NCBI GenBank assembly: GCA_963676075.2
Contig: CAXXNZ010000018.1
Location: forward strand, 1-64,000
Reading direction: 5' to 3'
Length of the DNA stretch: 64,000 nt
Source: JAHJQZ01 sp963676075
GTDB taxonomy: Bacteria > Pseudomonadota > Alphaproteobacteria > Rhizobiales > Devosiaceae
The position numbers and the translations under genes were made by a program. Under the pieces are notes generated by a model. It searched no databases. It was given only the letters and a program-made list of their open reading frames with translations, and was not told the DNA's origin. This document shows positions 1 to 8,098 of the stretch, in pieces (position 1 is the stretch's first letter; the number at the start of each line of letters is the position of its first letter).

Positions 1-936
1 ATGCATCTTGTCGCCATCGCCGCCGCCGCCGGCATCAAGCTGACGTGGCAGGATATGTCGGATCTTTCCGACGCTGTGCCCTTGCTGGCGCGGGTCTATC
101 CCAATGGTCTTGCCGACGTGAACGCCTTCCACGCCGCCGGTGGCATGGGGTTCCTGATCGGGCAATTGCTCGATGGTGGGTTCTTGCATGAAGACGTCAA
201 GACCGTCTGGGGCACTGGGCTTTCCGGCTATCGGGTCGAGGCGAAGCTGATCGACGAGAAACTCGTTTTCGAACCAGCTCCGGAGCAGTCGGCGGCCCCG
301 AAGGTTCTGGCGCCGGTCACCGAGCCGTTCTCCAGGAGCGGCGGGCTGAAGCTGATCACCGGCAATCTCGGGTCCGCCGTCATCAAGATCTCGGCCGTCA
401 AACCTGAACACCGGTTGATCGAGGCGCCGGCGCGGGTGTTCCACTCGCAGGCCGGGTTGCAGGCGGCCTTTAAGGCCGGCGAGCTCGACGGCGACATGGT
501 GGCGGTCATCCGCTTTTCCGGGCCGCGCGCCATCGGCATGCCGGAGCTGCACAAGCTGACGCCGGTGCTCGGCGTGTTGCAGGACCGTGGCTTCAGGGTG
601 GCGCTATTGACCGACGGCCGCATGTCCGGCGCTTCGGGCAAGGTCCCCGCCGCCATACACGTCACCCCGGAGGCGATCGACGGTGGTCCGATCGCAAGGG
701 TTTGCGACGGAGATCTCATCCGGCTCGATGCCGAGGCGGGAACGCTCGATTTTCTTGGCGATGCGGCGGAGTTTGCCGCGCGATCGCTGGCGGAAGAGGA
801 TCTCGAGGTCGAGCATCACCGCATGGGGCGCGACCTGTTCGCCGGCTTCCGGCACCTTGTCGGCACTGCCGACAAGGGCGCCAGTGTTTTTGGGCAAAGA
901 CCGGAGCTCAGCGCCGCCGGTATTTCATCTCGGTGA
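1..936 (+). CDS. edd: 6-phosphogluconate dehydratase, C-terminal part (5' end outside window)
   Basis: This is the C-terminal half of the Entner-Doudoroff dehydratase that turns 6-phosphogluconate into 2-keto-3-deoxy-6-phosphogluconate. About 311 of the usual ~605 residues are present. The frame is open from base 1, so the true start lies to the left and the ATG at base 1 is not a start. Family features visible are the FHAAGGMGFLI segment (~43) and the LTDGRMSGASGKVPAAIH stretch (~202-219), typical of the IlvD/Edd C-terminal domain. The 3' end overlaps the convergent MoeB-like gene by 29 bp. The lower-pathway genes kdgK and KDPG aldolase lie at the far right of the window, not next to it. IlvD is the main alternative; the AAGGMG and SGASGKVPAAIHV wording favours Edd. 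Confidence 0.9.
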   Translation: MHLVAIAAAAGIKLTWQDMSDLSDAVPLLARVYPNGLADVNAFHAAGGMGFLIGQLLDGGFLHEDVKTVWGTGLSGYRVEAKLIDEKLVFEPAPEQSAAPKVLAPVTEPFSRSGGLKLITGNLGSAVIKISAVKPEHRLIEAPARVFHSQAGLQAAFKAGELDGDMVAVIRFSGPRAIGMPELHKLTPVLGVLQDRGFRVALLTDGRMSGASGKVPAAIHVTPEAIDGGPIARVCDGDLIRLDAEAGTLDFLGDAAEFAARSLAEEDLEVEHHRMGRDLFAGFRHLVGTADKGASVFGQRPELSAAGISSR

Positions 937-1678
937 AACGCGCATCGCGGCTGTCATAGATCAGCAGCCGTCCCAGCAGCGGCTCACCGATGCCGGTGAT
1001 CAGCTTGATGACCTCCATCGCCATCAGCGTGCCGATCACCCCGGTCAGGGCGCCGATGACGCCGACCGCCTCGCAGGAGGGCAGGGAGTCCGGGTCCGGG
1101 GTGTCGGGATAAAGATCGGCAAAGCGCGGCAGCGGTTTGTTGTCGGGCCCGAAAAGATGCGGCGCCAGAACCGTCACCTGGCCATCGAACATCGAGACCG
1201 CGCCGGCAACCAGCGGCTTTTGCGCCTGTTCGGCCAGGCCGGCGATCACGGCTCGCGCCTCGAAGGAGTCGGTGCCGTCGGCGATGATGTCGTAACGGCT
1301 CATCAGAGCCGCGCCGTTTTCGGCGGTGACCGCCTCTGGCAGCGGGGTGACGGTCATGTCGGAATTGAGGTGCCCGGCAAAATCGGCAGCGCTTTCGGCC
1401 TTGTTGATGCCGATCCCCTGTTCGGTATGGATGATCTGACGCTGCAGATTCGACAGCGCTACCTCGTCCGGATCGGCGATGCCGATCTCGCCGACACCCG
1501 CCGCCGCAAGATAGGCGAGGAGCGGCGAGCCGAGCCCGCCGGCGCCGACGATCAGCACCCGCGCCTGTTTCAGCCGGTTCTGGCCTGGCGCGCCAAGGCC
1601 CTTGAGAACGATGTGGCGCTGATAGCGCCGTGCTTCTCCCGGCGTCAGGCCGGGGCGGGTGGTCGTTTGTTCGCTCAC
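908..1678 (-). CDS. MoeB/ThiF-family adenylyltransferase (E1-like), no zinc cysteines
   Basis: An E1-like enzyme that would adenylate the C-terminal glycine of a sulfur-carrier protein such as MoaD or ThiS, for molybdopterin or thiamine sulfur transfer. The N-terminus has RYQRHIVLKGLGAPGQ, then the nucleotide loop GAGGLGSP (~45) and DGTDSF (~130). I chose the GTG at 1678; the open frame reaches back to 1876, but that stretch overlaps the upstream gene. The protein (~256 aa) keeps the SC of the presumed catalytic region (PSCEAVGVIG). It lacks both CxxC pairs that bind structural zinc in classical MoeB: the first is replaced by RFADLYPD, and the C-terminus stops at YRRR. It may be a divergent MoeB or a ThiF-like paralogue. 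It follows the DUF2259 gene on the same strand. Confidence 0.8.
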   Translation of the reverse strand: MSEQTTTRPGLTPGEARRYQRHIVLKGLGAPGQNRLKQARVLIVGAGGLGSPLLAYLAAAGVGEIGIADPDEVALSNLQRQIIHTEQGIGINKAESAADFAGHLNSDMTVTPLPEAVTAENGAALMSRYDIIADGTDSFEARAVIAGLAEQAQKPLVAGAVSMFDGQVTVLAPHLFGPDNKPLPRFADLYPDTPDPDSLPSCEAVGVIGALTGVIGTLMAMEVIKLITGIGEPLLGRLLIYDSRDARFTEMKYRRR

Positions 1679-1728
1679 CGTGCCGTCTCCATCATGATCC
1701 GAAGGTTTTCGGGAAACTAGAGCCCGGT

Positions 1729-2484
1729 CTACTGTTTGGCCAGTGTCACCGCCATGAAGCGTCGGTCCAGGCCTTCGAATCCATGGGCGTAGACCGAAAT
1801 CAGCGCCACGCCGCTGGCGATATCCCGGGTGCCAAACGGAATGTAGACCGAGTGAATGCGGTAGTTGACCGGACAACCGCGCGAGCGCGGCAGCACGCCG
1901 TCGCGGTGGATGTCGCGCGTCGAGGCCTGGTCAGTGAGTTTGAGGGAGAATCCGGCGGCCTTTTCGTCGAACCAGTCCGTGCAGGGGGCGCTGGATTCGG
2001 CGGGGAACTCCTCTAGTTGCAGTTCATAGCGGCCATCGGATGCCATCGGCGTGCCCGGGGCGGGCAGTCCGAAGCTCAGGGTCTTGGCGTCGACATCGAT
2101 TGCCCCGTCGCCGTTGGCGGCGAGCAGGTGTGCCGGCACGTCGATCTTGAGATTGGCCAGCCGTGGCAAGGCCTCTTCGCGCGCCCGTTCGCGCACCGAG
2201 GCCAGCGTTTCCTGCTCGGTTTCGGCAATGACCCTGATCGGCGTGCCGACCACCCAGCGGTCTTCACCGAGATCGATCATGTAGATGGAGGCATAAGCGA
2301 ACCCGGAACCGTCCTGGATGCCCAACTCCTCGAAGGCGAAATAGCCGAGGTTCTCCGAATAGCCGATCGGCATCATCAGGGCCGTGTCGCCGGCTGAGGC
2401 CGCTCCGGCCGAGAGTGCGACAACAACTGCTCCCGTCAGCGCGCTGGCGAGTATGCGGATCGCTTGCCGAAACCTAAGCGCCAT
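1729..2484 (-). CDS. DUF2259-type predicted secreted protein
   Basis: A ~251-aa protein with an N-terminal signal peptide: basic start MALRFRQ, a hydrophobic run, and an A-S-A-G cleavage-like site near residue 31. It is therefore probably periplasmic. The mature part opens with GDTALMMPIGYSENLGYFAFEELGIQDGSG, split here as GDTALMMPIGYSENLG and YFAFEELGIQDGSG, which resembles the DUF2259 family. Function is unknown. The start at 2484 is preferred because it overlaps the end of dut by 11 bp and is followed at once by the signal sequence; an upstream ATG at 2529 would lie inside dut. Translational coupling with dut and the lipoprotein gene is likely. Confidence 0.65.
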   Translation of the reverse strand: MALRFRQAIRILASALTGAVVVALSAGAASAGDTALMMPIGYSENLGYFAFEELGIQDGSGFAYASIYMIDLGEDRWVVGTPIRVIAETEQETLASVRERAREEALPRLANLKIDVPAHLLAANGDGAIDVDAKTLSFGLPAPGTPMASDGRYELQLEEFPAESSAPCTDWFDEKAAGFSLKLTDQASTRDIHRDGVLPRSRGCPVNYRIHSVYIPFGTRDIASGVALISVYAHGFEGLDRRFMAVTLAKQ

Positions 2485-2929
2485 GTCCTGTCGATCCAAA
2501 CCCGCCGGTGCCGCGTTCCGTATCCTCAAGCGAGGTGGTTGCGAAGAAACTGACGGCGGTGACCGGCGCCACCACCATCTGGGCGATGCGATCGCCGCGG
2601 CGGATGGGAAAACCCTCGTCGCCGTGGTTGATCAGGATGACCTTGATCTCGCCGCGATAGTCGGCGTCGATCGTCCCCGGCGTGTTGAGAACGGTCACGC
2701 CATGCTTGGCGGCAAGCCCGGAACGCGGCCGGACCTGCGCTTCGTAGCCCTCCGGCAATGCCATGGCAAAGCCGCAGGGAATGAGCATGCGCTGCCCCGG
2801 CGCGAGCAAAATTGTCTCGTCCGGGTCGAGCGCGGCGCGGAGATCGGCTCCGGCGGCCCCTGTGGATTGTGGCGCCGGCAGCTCGAGGCCGGCGCCGTGG
2901 GGCAACAGTTTGAGGCCGATCTCAACCAT
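2474..2929 (-). CDS. dut: dUTP diphosphatase
   Basis: A trimeric dUTPase that hydrolyses dUTP to dUMP and pyrophosphate, keeping uracil out of DNA and feeding thymidylate synthesis. All five family motifs are readable: AGADLRA (I), RPRSGLAAKHGV (II), NTPGTIDADYRGE (III, with catalytic Asp), RRGDRIAQMV (IV) and the C-terminal RGTGGFGSTG arm (V). About 151 aa from the ATG at 2929, which sits 4 bp after the stop of the upstream lipoprotein gene; an ATG at 2956 would overlap that gene. It is in a same-strand run with the lipoprotein and DUF2259 genes. Confidence 0.95.
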   Translation of the reverse strand: MVEIGLKLLPHGAGLELPAPQSTGAAGADLRAALDPDETILLAPGQRMLIPCGFAMALPEGYEAQVRPRSGLAAKHGVTVLNTPGTIDADYRGEIKVILINHGDEGFPIRRGDRIAQMVVAPVTAVSFFATTSLEDTERGTGGFGSTGHGA

Positions 2930-2933
2930 GTCG

Positions 2934-3545
2934 TCAGGGTAGCTCGACAATGGCATAGGTCTCGGCGGGGAGATCGGAGTTGCCCTCGATCAGGTCCGCG
3001 AACATGACCTTGAGTTCGGCGCTCTTGCCATCGGCGCTGAGCGCCATGTTGGTGTCGATGATCTTGTTGCCAACCACACGCATGGTGATGCCGTGACCTG
3101 CGAACATGGTCTTCATCATCTGCATCGCCTGGGCGCTTTCCTCGTCATCTGCATCACCGGCGCCGGCCCCAATTTCTTCGGACAATGTGCCGGTCGGGAA
3201 GCTGACCTTGACCTGACCGGGCGCGACAAGCGCGATGGTCGGCTGGGGCTCATCGGAAGAAGAATCCTGCGGAATGACCTCGTCGAAGGTGCCTTCATGG
3301 GTTTCGACGCAGGTGATCGAGTCTTCGGTTTCGGTGATCTTCGAAGCCGAATCGCAGAAATCGGCATCGCCTGATTCGATGTCGGCAAGCGAGATCAGTT
3401 CCTTGGGAACGGTCGTGGTGGTCTTGACGGAAGCCGTTTCACTGTCGACGACGGTAATCTGCATGTCGACATCAAAGCAGCCGGCGAGTGCGCCGGTCAG
3501 CAGCAGCGCCGCTGCGGTCTTGAAAATGTGCGAACCTTTGATCAT
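2934..3545 (-). CDS. Predicted lipoprotein, unknown function
   Basis: A 203-aa exported protein. The N-terminus MIKGSHIFKTAAALLLTGALAGC is a textbook lipoprotein signal (lipobox LAGC, acylated Cys at 23), seen as MIKGSHIF, a hydrophobic run, then LAGC. The mature part is acidic and rich in Thr/Ser/Asp with a DADDEESAQ segment (~127); no catalytic motif is recognised. A good ribosome site (GGAGG, 7 bp before the ATG) supports the start. It is the first gene of the run lipoprotein-dut-DUF2259. In many related genomes coaBC, not a lipoprotein, sits between dut and ubiB; no coaBC is seen here. Confidence 0.75.
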   Translation of the reverse strand: MIKGSHIFKTAAALLLTGALAGCFDVDMQITVVDSETASVKTTTTVPKELISLADIESGDADFCDSASKITETEDSITCVETHEGTFDEVIPQDSSSDEPQPTIALVAPGQVKVSFPTGTLSEEIGAGAGDADDEESAQAMQMMKTMFAGHGITMRVVGNKIIDTNMALSADGKSAELKVMFADLIEGNSDLPAETYAIVELP

Positions 3546-3739
3546 TCAAAATCCTCCGATGCCCGGGCGGGGTCGTGGGGGACACTAGGGATAGCCCCTG
3601 TGTCGGGCAAGTGTTCCTGCCGGGATTCGACATTTCGATTAACGGATATACAACACGCCGGCCTTGGCGGGTCGTACTGGCATCACGCCATAACGATCTG
3701 GCAGGGCTGATGAAATCGGATCGTCCTGCCGAATCCGGG

Positions 3740-5266
3740 CTAGAGCTTGATGGCGATGACGGCCAGACACAGGGCAATTAGCGCAAACAGGAAAACACTC
3801 ATGCCGGCAAAGCGCCGCTGTGGCTTGGCGTGTTCGGCCTCGATGGTGCCGAGCAGGCGTTCGGCGCGTTCGGCGATCGAGGGCAGGCGGGCGACAAAGC
3901 CCAACAGGCGGGTGCCGTGGTCGCGCAGTTCCTCGAGGCGCCCGACCGGTCCGGCCTGCCGCTTGAGCCATTCGGAGACCACCGGTTCTGAGACCGTCCA
4001 GATGTCGAGATCGGGGTCGAGATCGCGCGACACGCCTTCAACCAGCACCATGGTCTTTTGCAGCATCAGCAGTTCCGGCCGGGTCTGCATGCTGAACAGC
4101 TCGGTGATCGAGAACAGCTGGCCAAGCACTCGCGCCATCGAGATATCGTGCGACAGGCGCCCGTAAAGCGGTTCGCCGATCGAGCGGATGGCGAGGGTAA
4201 AGTCCTCGACGGACTGGTCGGCAGGCACATATCCCATCTCGAAATGGCGGCGGGCCACCATGTCGTAATCGCGGGTGATGAAGCCATAAAGGATTTCGGC
4301 GAGAAACCGCCGCTCGCCCGGCCCGATGCGGCCCATGATGCCGAAATCGACCGCCGCGACATCGCCATTCCTCATGGCGAACAGATTGCCCGGATGCATG
4401 TCGGCATGAAAAAAGCCGTCGCGGATGGCGTGGCGCAGAAAGCTCTGCAACAGCTTGGCCGCCAGGGCCTTGCGGTCGATATTGGCGGCGGCGACGCCGG
4501 CTCGGTCGGTCAGCGGGATACCGTCGATCCAGCTGGTGGTCAGAATGTTCGGGGCGATCTGGTTCCAGTGCAGGCTCGGCAGGACGAAATCGGGATGGTC
4601 CTTGCCGTTCTCGGCAAATTCGGAAATGGCAGCGGCCTCGAAGCGCAGGTCAAGTTCGAGCCGGGCTGAACGGTCGAGCGTTTCGACCACCTGGATGGGC
4701 TTGAGGCGGCGCAAGGGCCGGAACAGTCTCTCGGCCAGCCGCGCGCCGGCGTAATAGCTTTCGAGATCGCTGGCGAAGCGTTTGGCAACGCCCGGCCTGA
4801 GGATCTTGACCGCAACCTCGACCGTTTGCCCGTCTTCGGTCTTGAGCTCGGTCCTGTGGACCTGGGCGATCGAGGCGGCGGCGATGGCCGGTCCGAGTTT
4901 GCCGATGCCTTTGGCCTTCGGGCCGAGGGCCTCGTCGAGGATCTTTTGCGCCTCGGTCTCGGGGAACGGATCCATCCTGTCCTGCAGCGCCGACAAGTCC
5001 TCGGCGATTTCGGCGCCGACGATATCCGGACGGGTCGCCAGCGTTTGTCCGAATTTCACATAGGTCGGGCCGAGCCGGTTGAGGGCGCGGGTCAGGCGCT
5101 CGACGCGGCCGGTCTTTTTGACGGACGGGCGCTCGATCAGCCGGGCAGTGCCGATGGCAAGCCTGCCACTGGCCGGCAGTGTGGCCGTGTCGATCAGCGA
5201 GAGCGCGCCCTCGCGGGCAAGAACGAAGCCGGCGCGGATGAGGCGCGCATAGGCAAGAAGCAACAC
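3740..5266 (-). CDS. ubiB: UbiB, ubiquinone biosynthesis atypical kinase
   Basis: A 508-aa ABC1/ADCK/UbiB-family ATPase needed for aerobic ubiquinone synthesis, acting at the inner membrane with the Ubi complex. Visible are the KxGQ motif (YVKFGQTLATRPD, ~70), the family-specific Ala-rich nucleotide loop AAASIAQVH (~132), the ATP-binding Lys in VEVAVKILRPG, HADMHPGN (~289) and VDFGIMGR (~307). The C-terminus holds a hydrophobic anchor (FLFALIALCLAVIAI). The start is GTG at 5266 with an AGGAG box 7 bp upstream; it lies 12 bp after the ubiE stop, so ubiE-ubiB form an operon. Confidence 0.95.
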   Translation of the reverse strand: MLLLAYARLIRAGFVLAREGALSLIDTATLPASGRLAIGTARLIERPSVKKTGRVERLTRALNRLGPTYVKFGQTLATRPDIVGAEIAEDLSALQDRMDPFPETEAQKILDEALGPKAKGIGKLGPAIAAASIAQVHRTELKTEDGQTVEVAVKILRPGVAKRFASDLESYYAGARLAERLFRPLRRLKPIQVVETLDRSARLELDLRFEAAAISEFAENGKDHPDFVLPSLHWNQIAPNILTTSWIDGIPLTDRAGVAAANIDRKALAAKLLQSFLRHAIRDGFFHADMHPGNLFAMRNGDVAAVDFGIMGRIGPGERRFLAEILYGFITRDYDMVARRHFEMGYVPADQSVEDFTLAIRSIGEPLYGRLSHDISMARVLGQLFSITELFSMQTRPELLMLQKTMVLVEGVSRDLDPDLDIWTVSEPVVSEWLKRQAGPVGRLEELRDHGTRLLGFVARLPSIAERAERLLGTIEAEHAKPQRRFAGMSVFLFALIALCLAVIAIKL

Positions 5267-5278
5267 GTCGTAGAGCTC

Positions 5279-6043
5279 CTAAAGCTTCCAGCCGCCATGC
5301 AGCGCGGCGATGTTGCCGGATAGGGCGTCGTGGGTCACACGCTTGAACCCGGCGTCGGCGATCATCTTCATGAAGCTCGGCGCGTCGGGAAACTTGCGGA
5401 TGGATTCTATAAGGTACTGGTAGGGCTGGGCGTCGCCGGTGACGACGCGGCCGGTCGGTGGGATGAAGCGCTTGGAGAACTCGTCATAGATCCGGTCGAG
5501 CCCGGTGACATCGACCGTCGAGAACTCGAGGCACAGGAACCGGCCGCCGCGCTTCAGGACGCGATGGGCCTCCTTCAGCGCCACCGGAATGCGCGGCACG
5601 TTGCGGATGCCGAAGGCGATTGTATAGGCGTCAAAGCTTTCGTCCTCGAACGGCAGCTGTTCGGCATTGGCCTCGACAAAGCTCGCCTGGCCGGGATAGC
5701 GCCAGTCCTTCGCCCGTTCGGCGCCGACGCGCAGCATGTCCGAATTGATGTCAGAAACGGTGACTTCGGCATAGCCATGGCTGAAATTGATGATGCGTTC
5801 GGCGATGTCGCCGGTGCCGCCCGCCATATCGAGAACGCGATAGGGGCGCGTCCCGGATTTCGGCGGACTGAGCCGGGTCACCATCACGTCTTTCCAGACG
5901 CGGTGGACCCCGAAGCTCATCAAATCGTTCATCAGGTCGTAGCGATCGGCGACGGCGTGGAAGACGTCATCGACAAGGCCCTGCTTTTCGGTCAGCGGAA
6001 CCTGGCGTTCGCCGAAATGGGTGGTTTCGGAATTCTCATTCAT
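5279..6043 (-). CDS. ubiE: UbiE, demethylubiquinone/demethylmenaquinone C-methyltransferase
   Basis: A 254-aa SAM-dependent C-methyltransferase of ubiquinone synthesis. Motif I is VLDMAGGTGDIAERI (~76), and the C-terminal signature AGFKRVTHDALSGNIAALH is present. The N-terminal FGERQVPLTEKQGLVDDVFH matches the family opening (seen as FGERQVPLTEKQ and VDDVF). The ATG at 6043 is preferred over an in-frame TTG at 6052. It is divergently placed against mutM, with 83 bp between the starts, and runs into ubiB. Confidence 0.95.
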   Translation of the reverse strand: MNENSETTHFGERQVPLTEKQGLVDDVFHAVADRYDLMNDLMSFGVHRVWKDVMVTRLSPPKSGTRPYRVLDMAGGTGDIAERIINFSHGYAEVTVSDINSDMLRVGAERAKDWRYPGQASFVEANAEQLPFEDESFDAYTIAFGIRNVPRIPVALKEAHRVLKRGGRFLCLEFSTVDVTGLDRIYDEFSKRFIPPTGRVVTGDAQPYQYLIESIRKFPDAPSFMKMIADAGFKRVTHDALSGNIAALHGGWKL

Positions 6044-6126
6044 TGCGCGCAATACCGGCGGCTCATAAAACTGGCGCGACCATAGACCACGCCATTACGT
6101 TCTCCAAGCGGTGCGAGCACGCCAAA

Positions 6127-6987
6127 ATGCCTGAACTCCCCGAAGTCGAAACCGTCAGGCGCGGCCTTGAGCCGCTGGTCGTGGGCGCGCGCGTCACCGG
6201 GATCGAGACCCGGCGGGCAAACCTCCGCTTTCCTTTTCCCAAAACGCTCGGCTCTCTCAACGGTCTTGTTTTCGAGCGGATCGACCGGCGGGCCAAATAT
6301 CTGCTGTTCGGCCTGTCGGACGGGCGGGTGATGCTGAGCCATCTTGGCATGACCGGCGCCTGGCGCGTCGATACGAAAGTGATTGCCGAGCCGACGCGGG
6401 TGAACCCGGCGGGGCGGGCCGCGATACACGATCACCTTGTGATCGGACTCGAACGCGAGGGCGAGCAGAGCCACCTTATCTATAATGACCCGCGCCGGTT
6501 CGGTTACGTGTCGATGGCGCCGAGCGCAGCAGAGGCCGGCGAATTGCAGGGAATCGGTCCCGAACCGCTCGGCAACGGGTTTTCGCCCGCACACCTGTCA
6601 CGAGTCGCCGCCGGGCGGGCCGCACCGATCAAGGCTGTGCTGCTCGATCAGAAGACCGTCGCCGGTCTTGGCAATATATATGTGTGCGAAGCCTTGTGGC
6701 GGGCCGGCATCGCTCCGACCCGACCGGCGCGGCTGCTGTCGGATGCCGATATCGGCCGGCTCGTCGCCGCCATCCGCGCCGTTTTGACCGAAGCCATCGC
6801 CGCTGGCGGCTCGACGCTCAGGGACTTTATCGACGCCTCTGGTTCGCCTGGTTATTTCCAGCACAGTTTCGATGTTTACGGCCGTGAAGGCGAGGCCTGC
6901 CGCCGGCCCGGATGCGCCGGAACCATTGCCCGCATCGTCCAGTCGGGACGTTCGAGCTTTTACTGCCCGGTTTGCCAGCGCAAATGA
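6127..6987 (+). CDS. mutM: Formamidopyrimidine-DNA glycosylase
   Basis: Base-excision repair glycosylase/AP lyase that removes 8-oxoguanine and formamidopyrimidines. The start at 6127 is fixed by biology: MPELPEVETVRRGL exposes the catalytic N-terminal proline after Met removal. The C-terminal zinc finger is complete (CRRPGCAG, then CPVCQRK), and the helix-two-turn-helix lysine region DQKTVAGLGNIYVCEALW is present (~178). Length is 286 aa. It precedes rpsT and dnaA, an order shared by many alphaproteobacteria. Confidence 0.96.
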   Translation: MPELPEVETVRRGLEPLVVGARVTGIETRRANLRFPFPKTLGSLNGLVFERIDRRAKYLLFGLSDGRVMLSHLGMTGAWRVDTKVIAEPTRVNPAGRAAIHDHLVIGLEREGEQSHLIYNDPRRFGYVSMAPSAAEAGELQGIGPEPLGNGFSPAHLSRVAAGRAAPIKAVLLDQKTVAGLGNIYVCEALWRAGIAPTRPARLLSDADIGRLVAAIRAVLTEAIAAGGSTLRDFIDASGSPGYFQHSFDVYGREGEACRRPGCAGTIARIVQSGRSSFYCPVCQRK

Positions 6988-6988
6988 G

Positions 6989-7017
6989 TTGACGGCACCC
7001 CTGTCGGCAACTATAAC
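6989..7017 (+). promoter_or_regulatory. Sigma-70-type promoter for rpsT
   Basis: TTGACG (6989-6994), 17-bp spacer, TATAAC (7012-7017). It starts right after the mutM stop and lies ~107 bp before the rpsT start, leaving a leader of about 100 bases. Confidence 0.65.
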
Positions 7018-7124
7018 CCGGCGACCTTGGCGGCCTTTGCTGGCCGCCGTATTGATTTATAAAGCCGGCTGCCGCGACCGTTGTCGAGAGCGCCGAGCAG
7101 CATCAGAGCCGCAAGAGGATAAAG

Positions 7125-7391
7125 ATGGCCAATACCGCCTCGGCCAAGAAGGCCGCTCGCAAGATCTCCCGGCAGACCGCCGTCAACAAGTCCCGCCGTT
7201 CGCGCATGCGCACCTACCTGCGCAAGGTCGAAGAAGCGATCGCCGCGGGCAACCAGGAAGAAGCGACTGCCGCCCTGCGGCGCGCCGAGCCTGAGCTGCA
7301 CAGCGCTGCGACCCACGGTGTGGTTCATCGCAACCTGGCCTCGCGCAAGGTTTCGCGTCTGGCGCATCGCGTGAAGGCGATGACCGCCTGA
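7125..7391 (+). CDS. rpsT: 30S ribosomal protein S20
   Basis: An 88-aa basic protein with the S20 opening MANTASAKKAARKI and the helical repeat ending KVSRLAHRVKAM. It binds 16S rRNA early in 30S assembly. The start is supported by an AGAGGATAAAG ribosome site. It has its own promoter upstream and a strong hairpin terminator downstream, so it is likely a single-gene unit. Confidence 0.97.
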   Translation: MANTASAKKAARKISRQTAVNKSRRSRMRTYLRKVEEAIAAGNQEEATAALRRAEPELHSAATHGVVHRNLASRKVSRLAHRVKAMTA

Positions 7392-7450
7392 TAGAACGTC
7401 TGCCTGTTCCGGCGTGCGCCGGTAAGGCGCGACAGTCCATCGCACTGCTG

Positions 7451-7475
7451 AAGGGCCCCTCGTGGGCCCTTTGTC
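7451..7475 (+). terminator. Rho-independent-type terminator after rpsT
   Basis: Perfect 8-bp stem AAGGGCCC / GGGCCCTT (7451-7458 and 7464-7471) with a 5-base loop, followed by a short T-rich tract. Confidence 0.75.
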
Positions 7476-8098
7476 GTTCCTGGATCCCGACGCATGCGAC
7501 AAAACGACGGACTCGGCTGGCTCACCAAAAACCGCTGAAGGCGCTAACGGGCGAAAAAAAGGTTTCTTCATGCCGGCGGGAGAATAATCTTCTCGACCGG
7601 GAAAGGTGGCTTTCGGGGCGATTCCGCTTGCGACTCAGAGTGTTAAAAAACTGTCACGAAGGGGGCGGCTGGAACACTTTTCCTGAAGCCAAGAGTCAAG
7701 CCCATTTTTCAACGATTCACGTATTGAAGCGCCTGCAACCCCCCGGTAAGATGGCCCCCGTCAGATAGACAAACGGCGGCGGGCCTTTGCATCTTATGCA
7801 GTCTGCAGAACTAATTGGGGGCACCAACCATGATCGGAAGCGTCACGGCCGAAGTTGGCAATAGAATTGCCTGGGAAGGCCATCCGATCAATGCTGTCTC
7901 GCCATAGACGTTTATCTGGCAGACCCACCTGTTTTTCGTCTTCTGTGCGTTAAATAGGCGATTTCTTCTTTGTTTGAACAAGTCCTGACCTTGCTGCGGC
8001 GTTGCAGGGGACAGGAGAGTTGTGTGCGGTGACGGATGTCGCCGATGGCGGTCCCATGAAGGGAACGCCTTATCGTAGAGTATGGGGAACCAAGAGGC
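7476..8098. other. rpsT-dnaA intergenic region with one possible small ORF
   Basis: About 620 bp between the rpsT terminator and dnaA. I see no cluster of DnaA boxes and cannot call oriC here. The one coding candidate is 7830-7907 (+): 25 codons starting MIGSVTAEVG with a GGGGGC ribosome-like site 8 bp upstream. It could be a dnaA leader peptide or chance. An open frame on the minus strand at 7912-8100 shows no family signal. Confidence 0.35.

Noticed and set aside
7392..8098. Origin of replication near dnaA
   Set aside because: I found no cluster of DnaA boxes or AT-rich unwinding element that I could point to; gene order alone is not enough.
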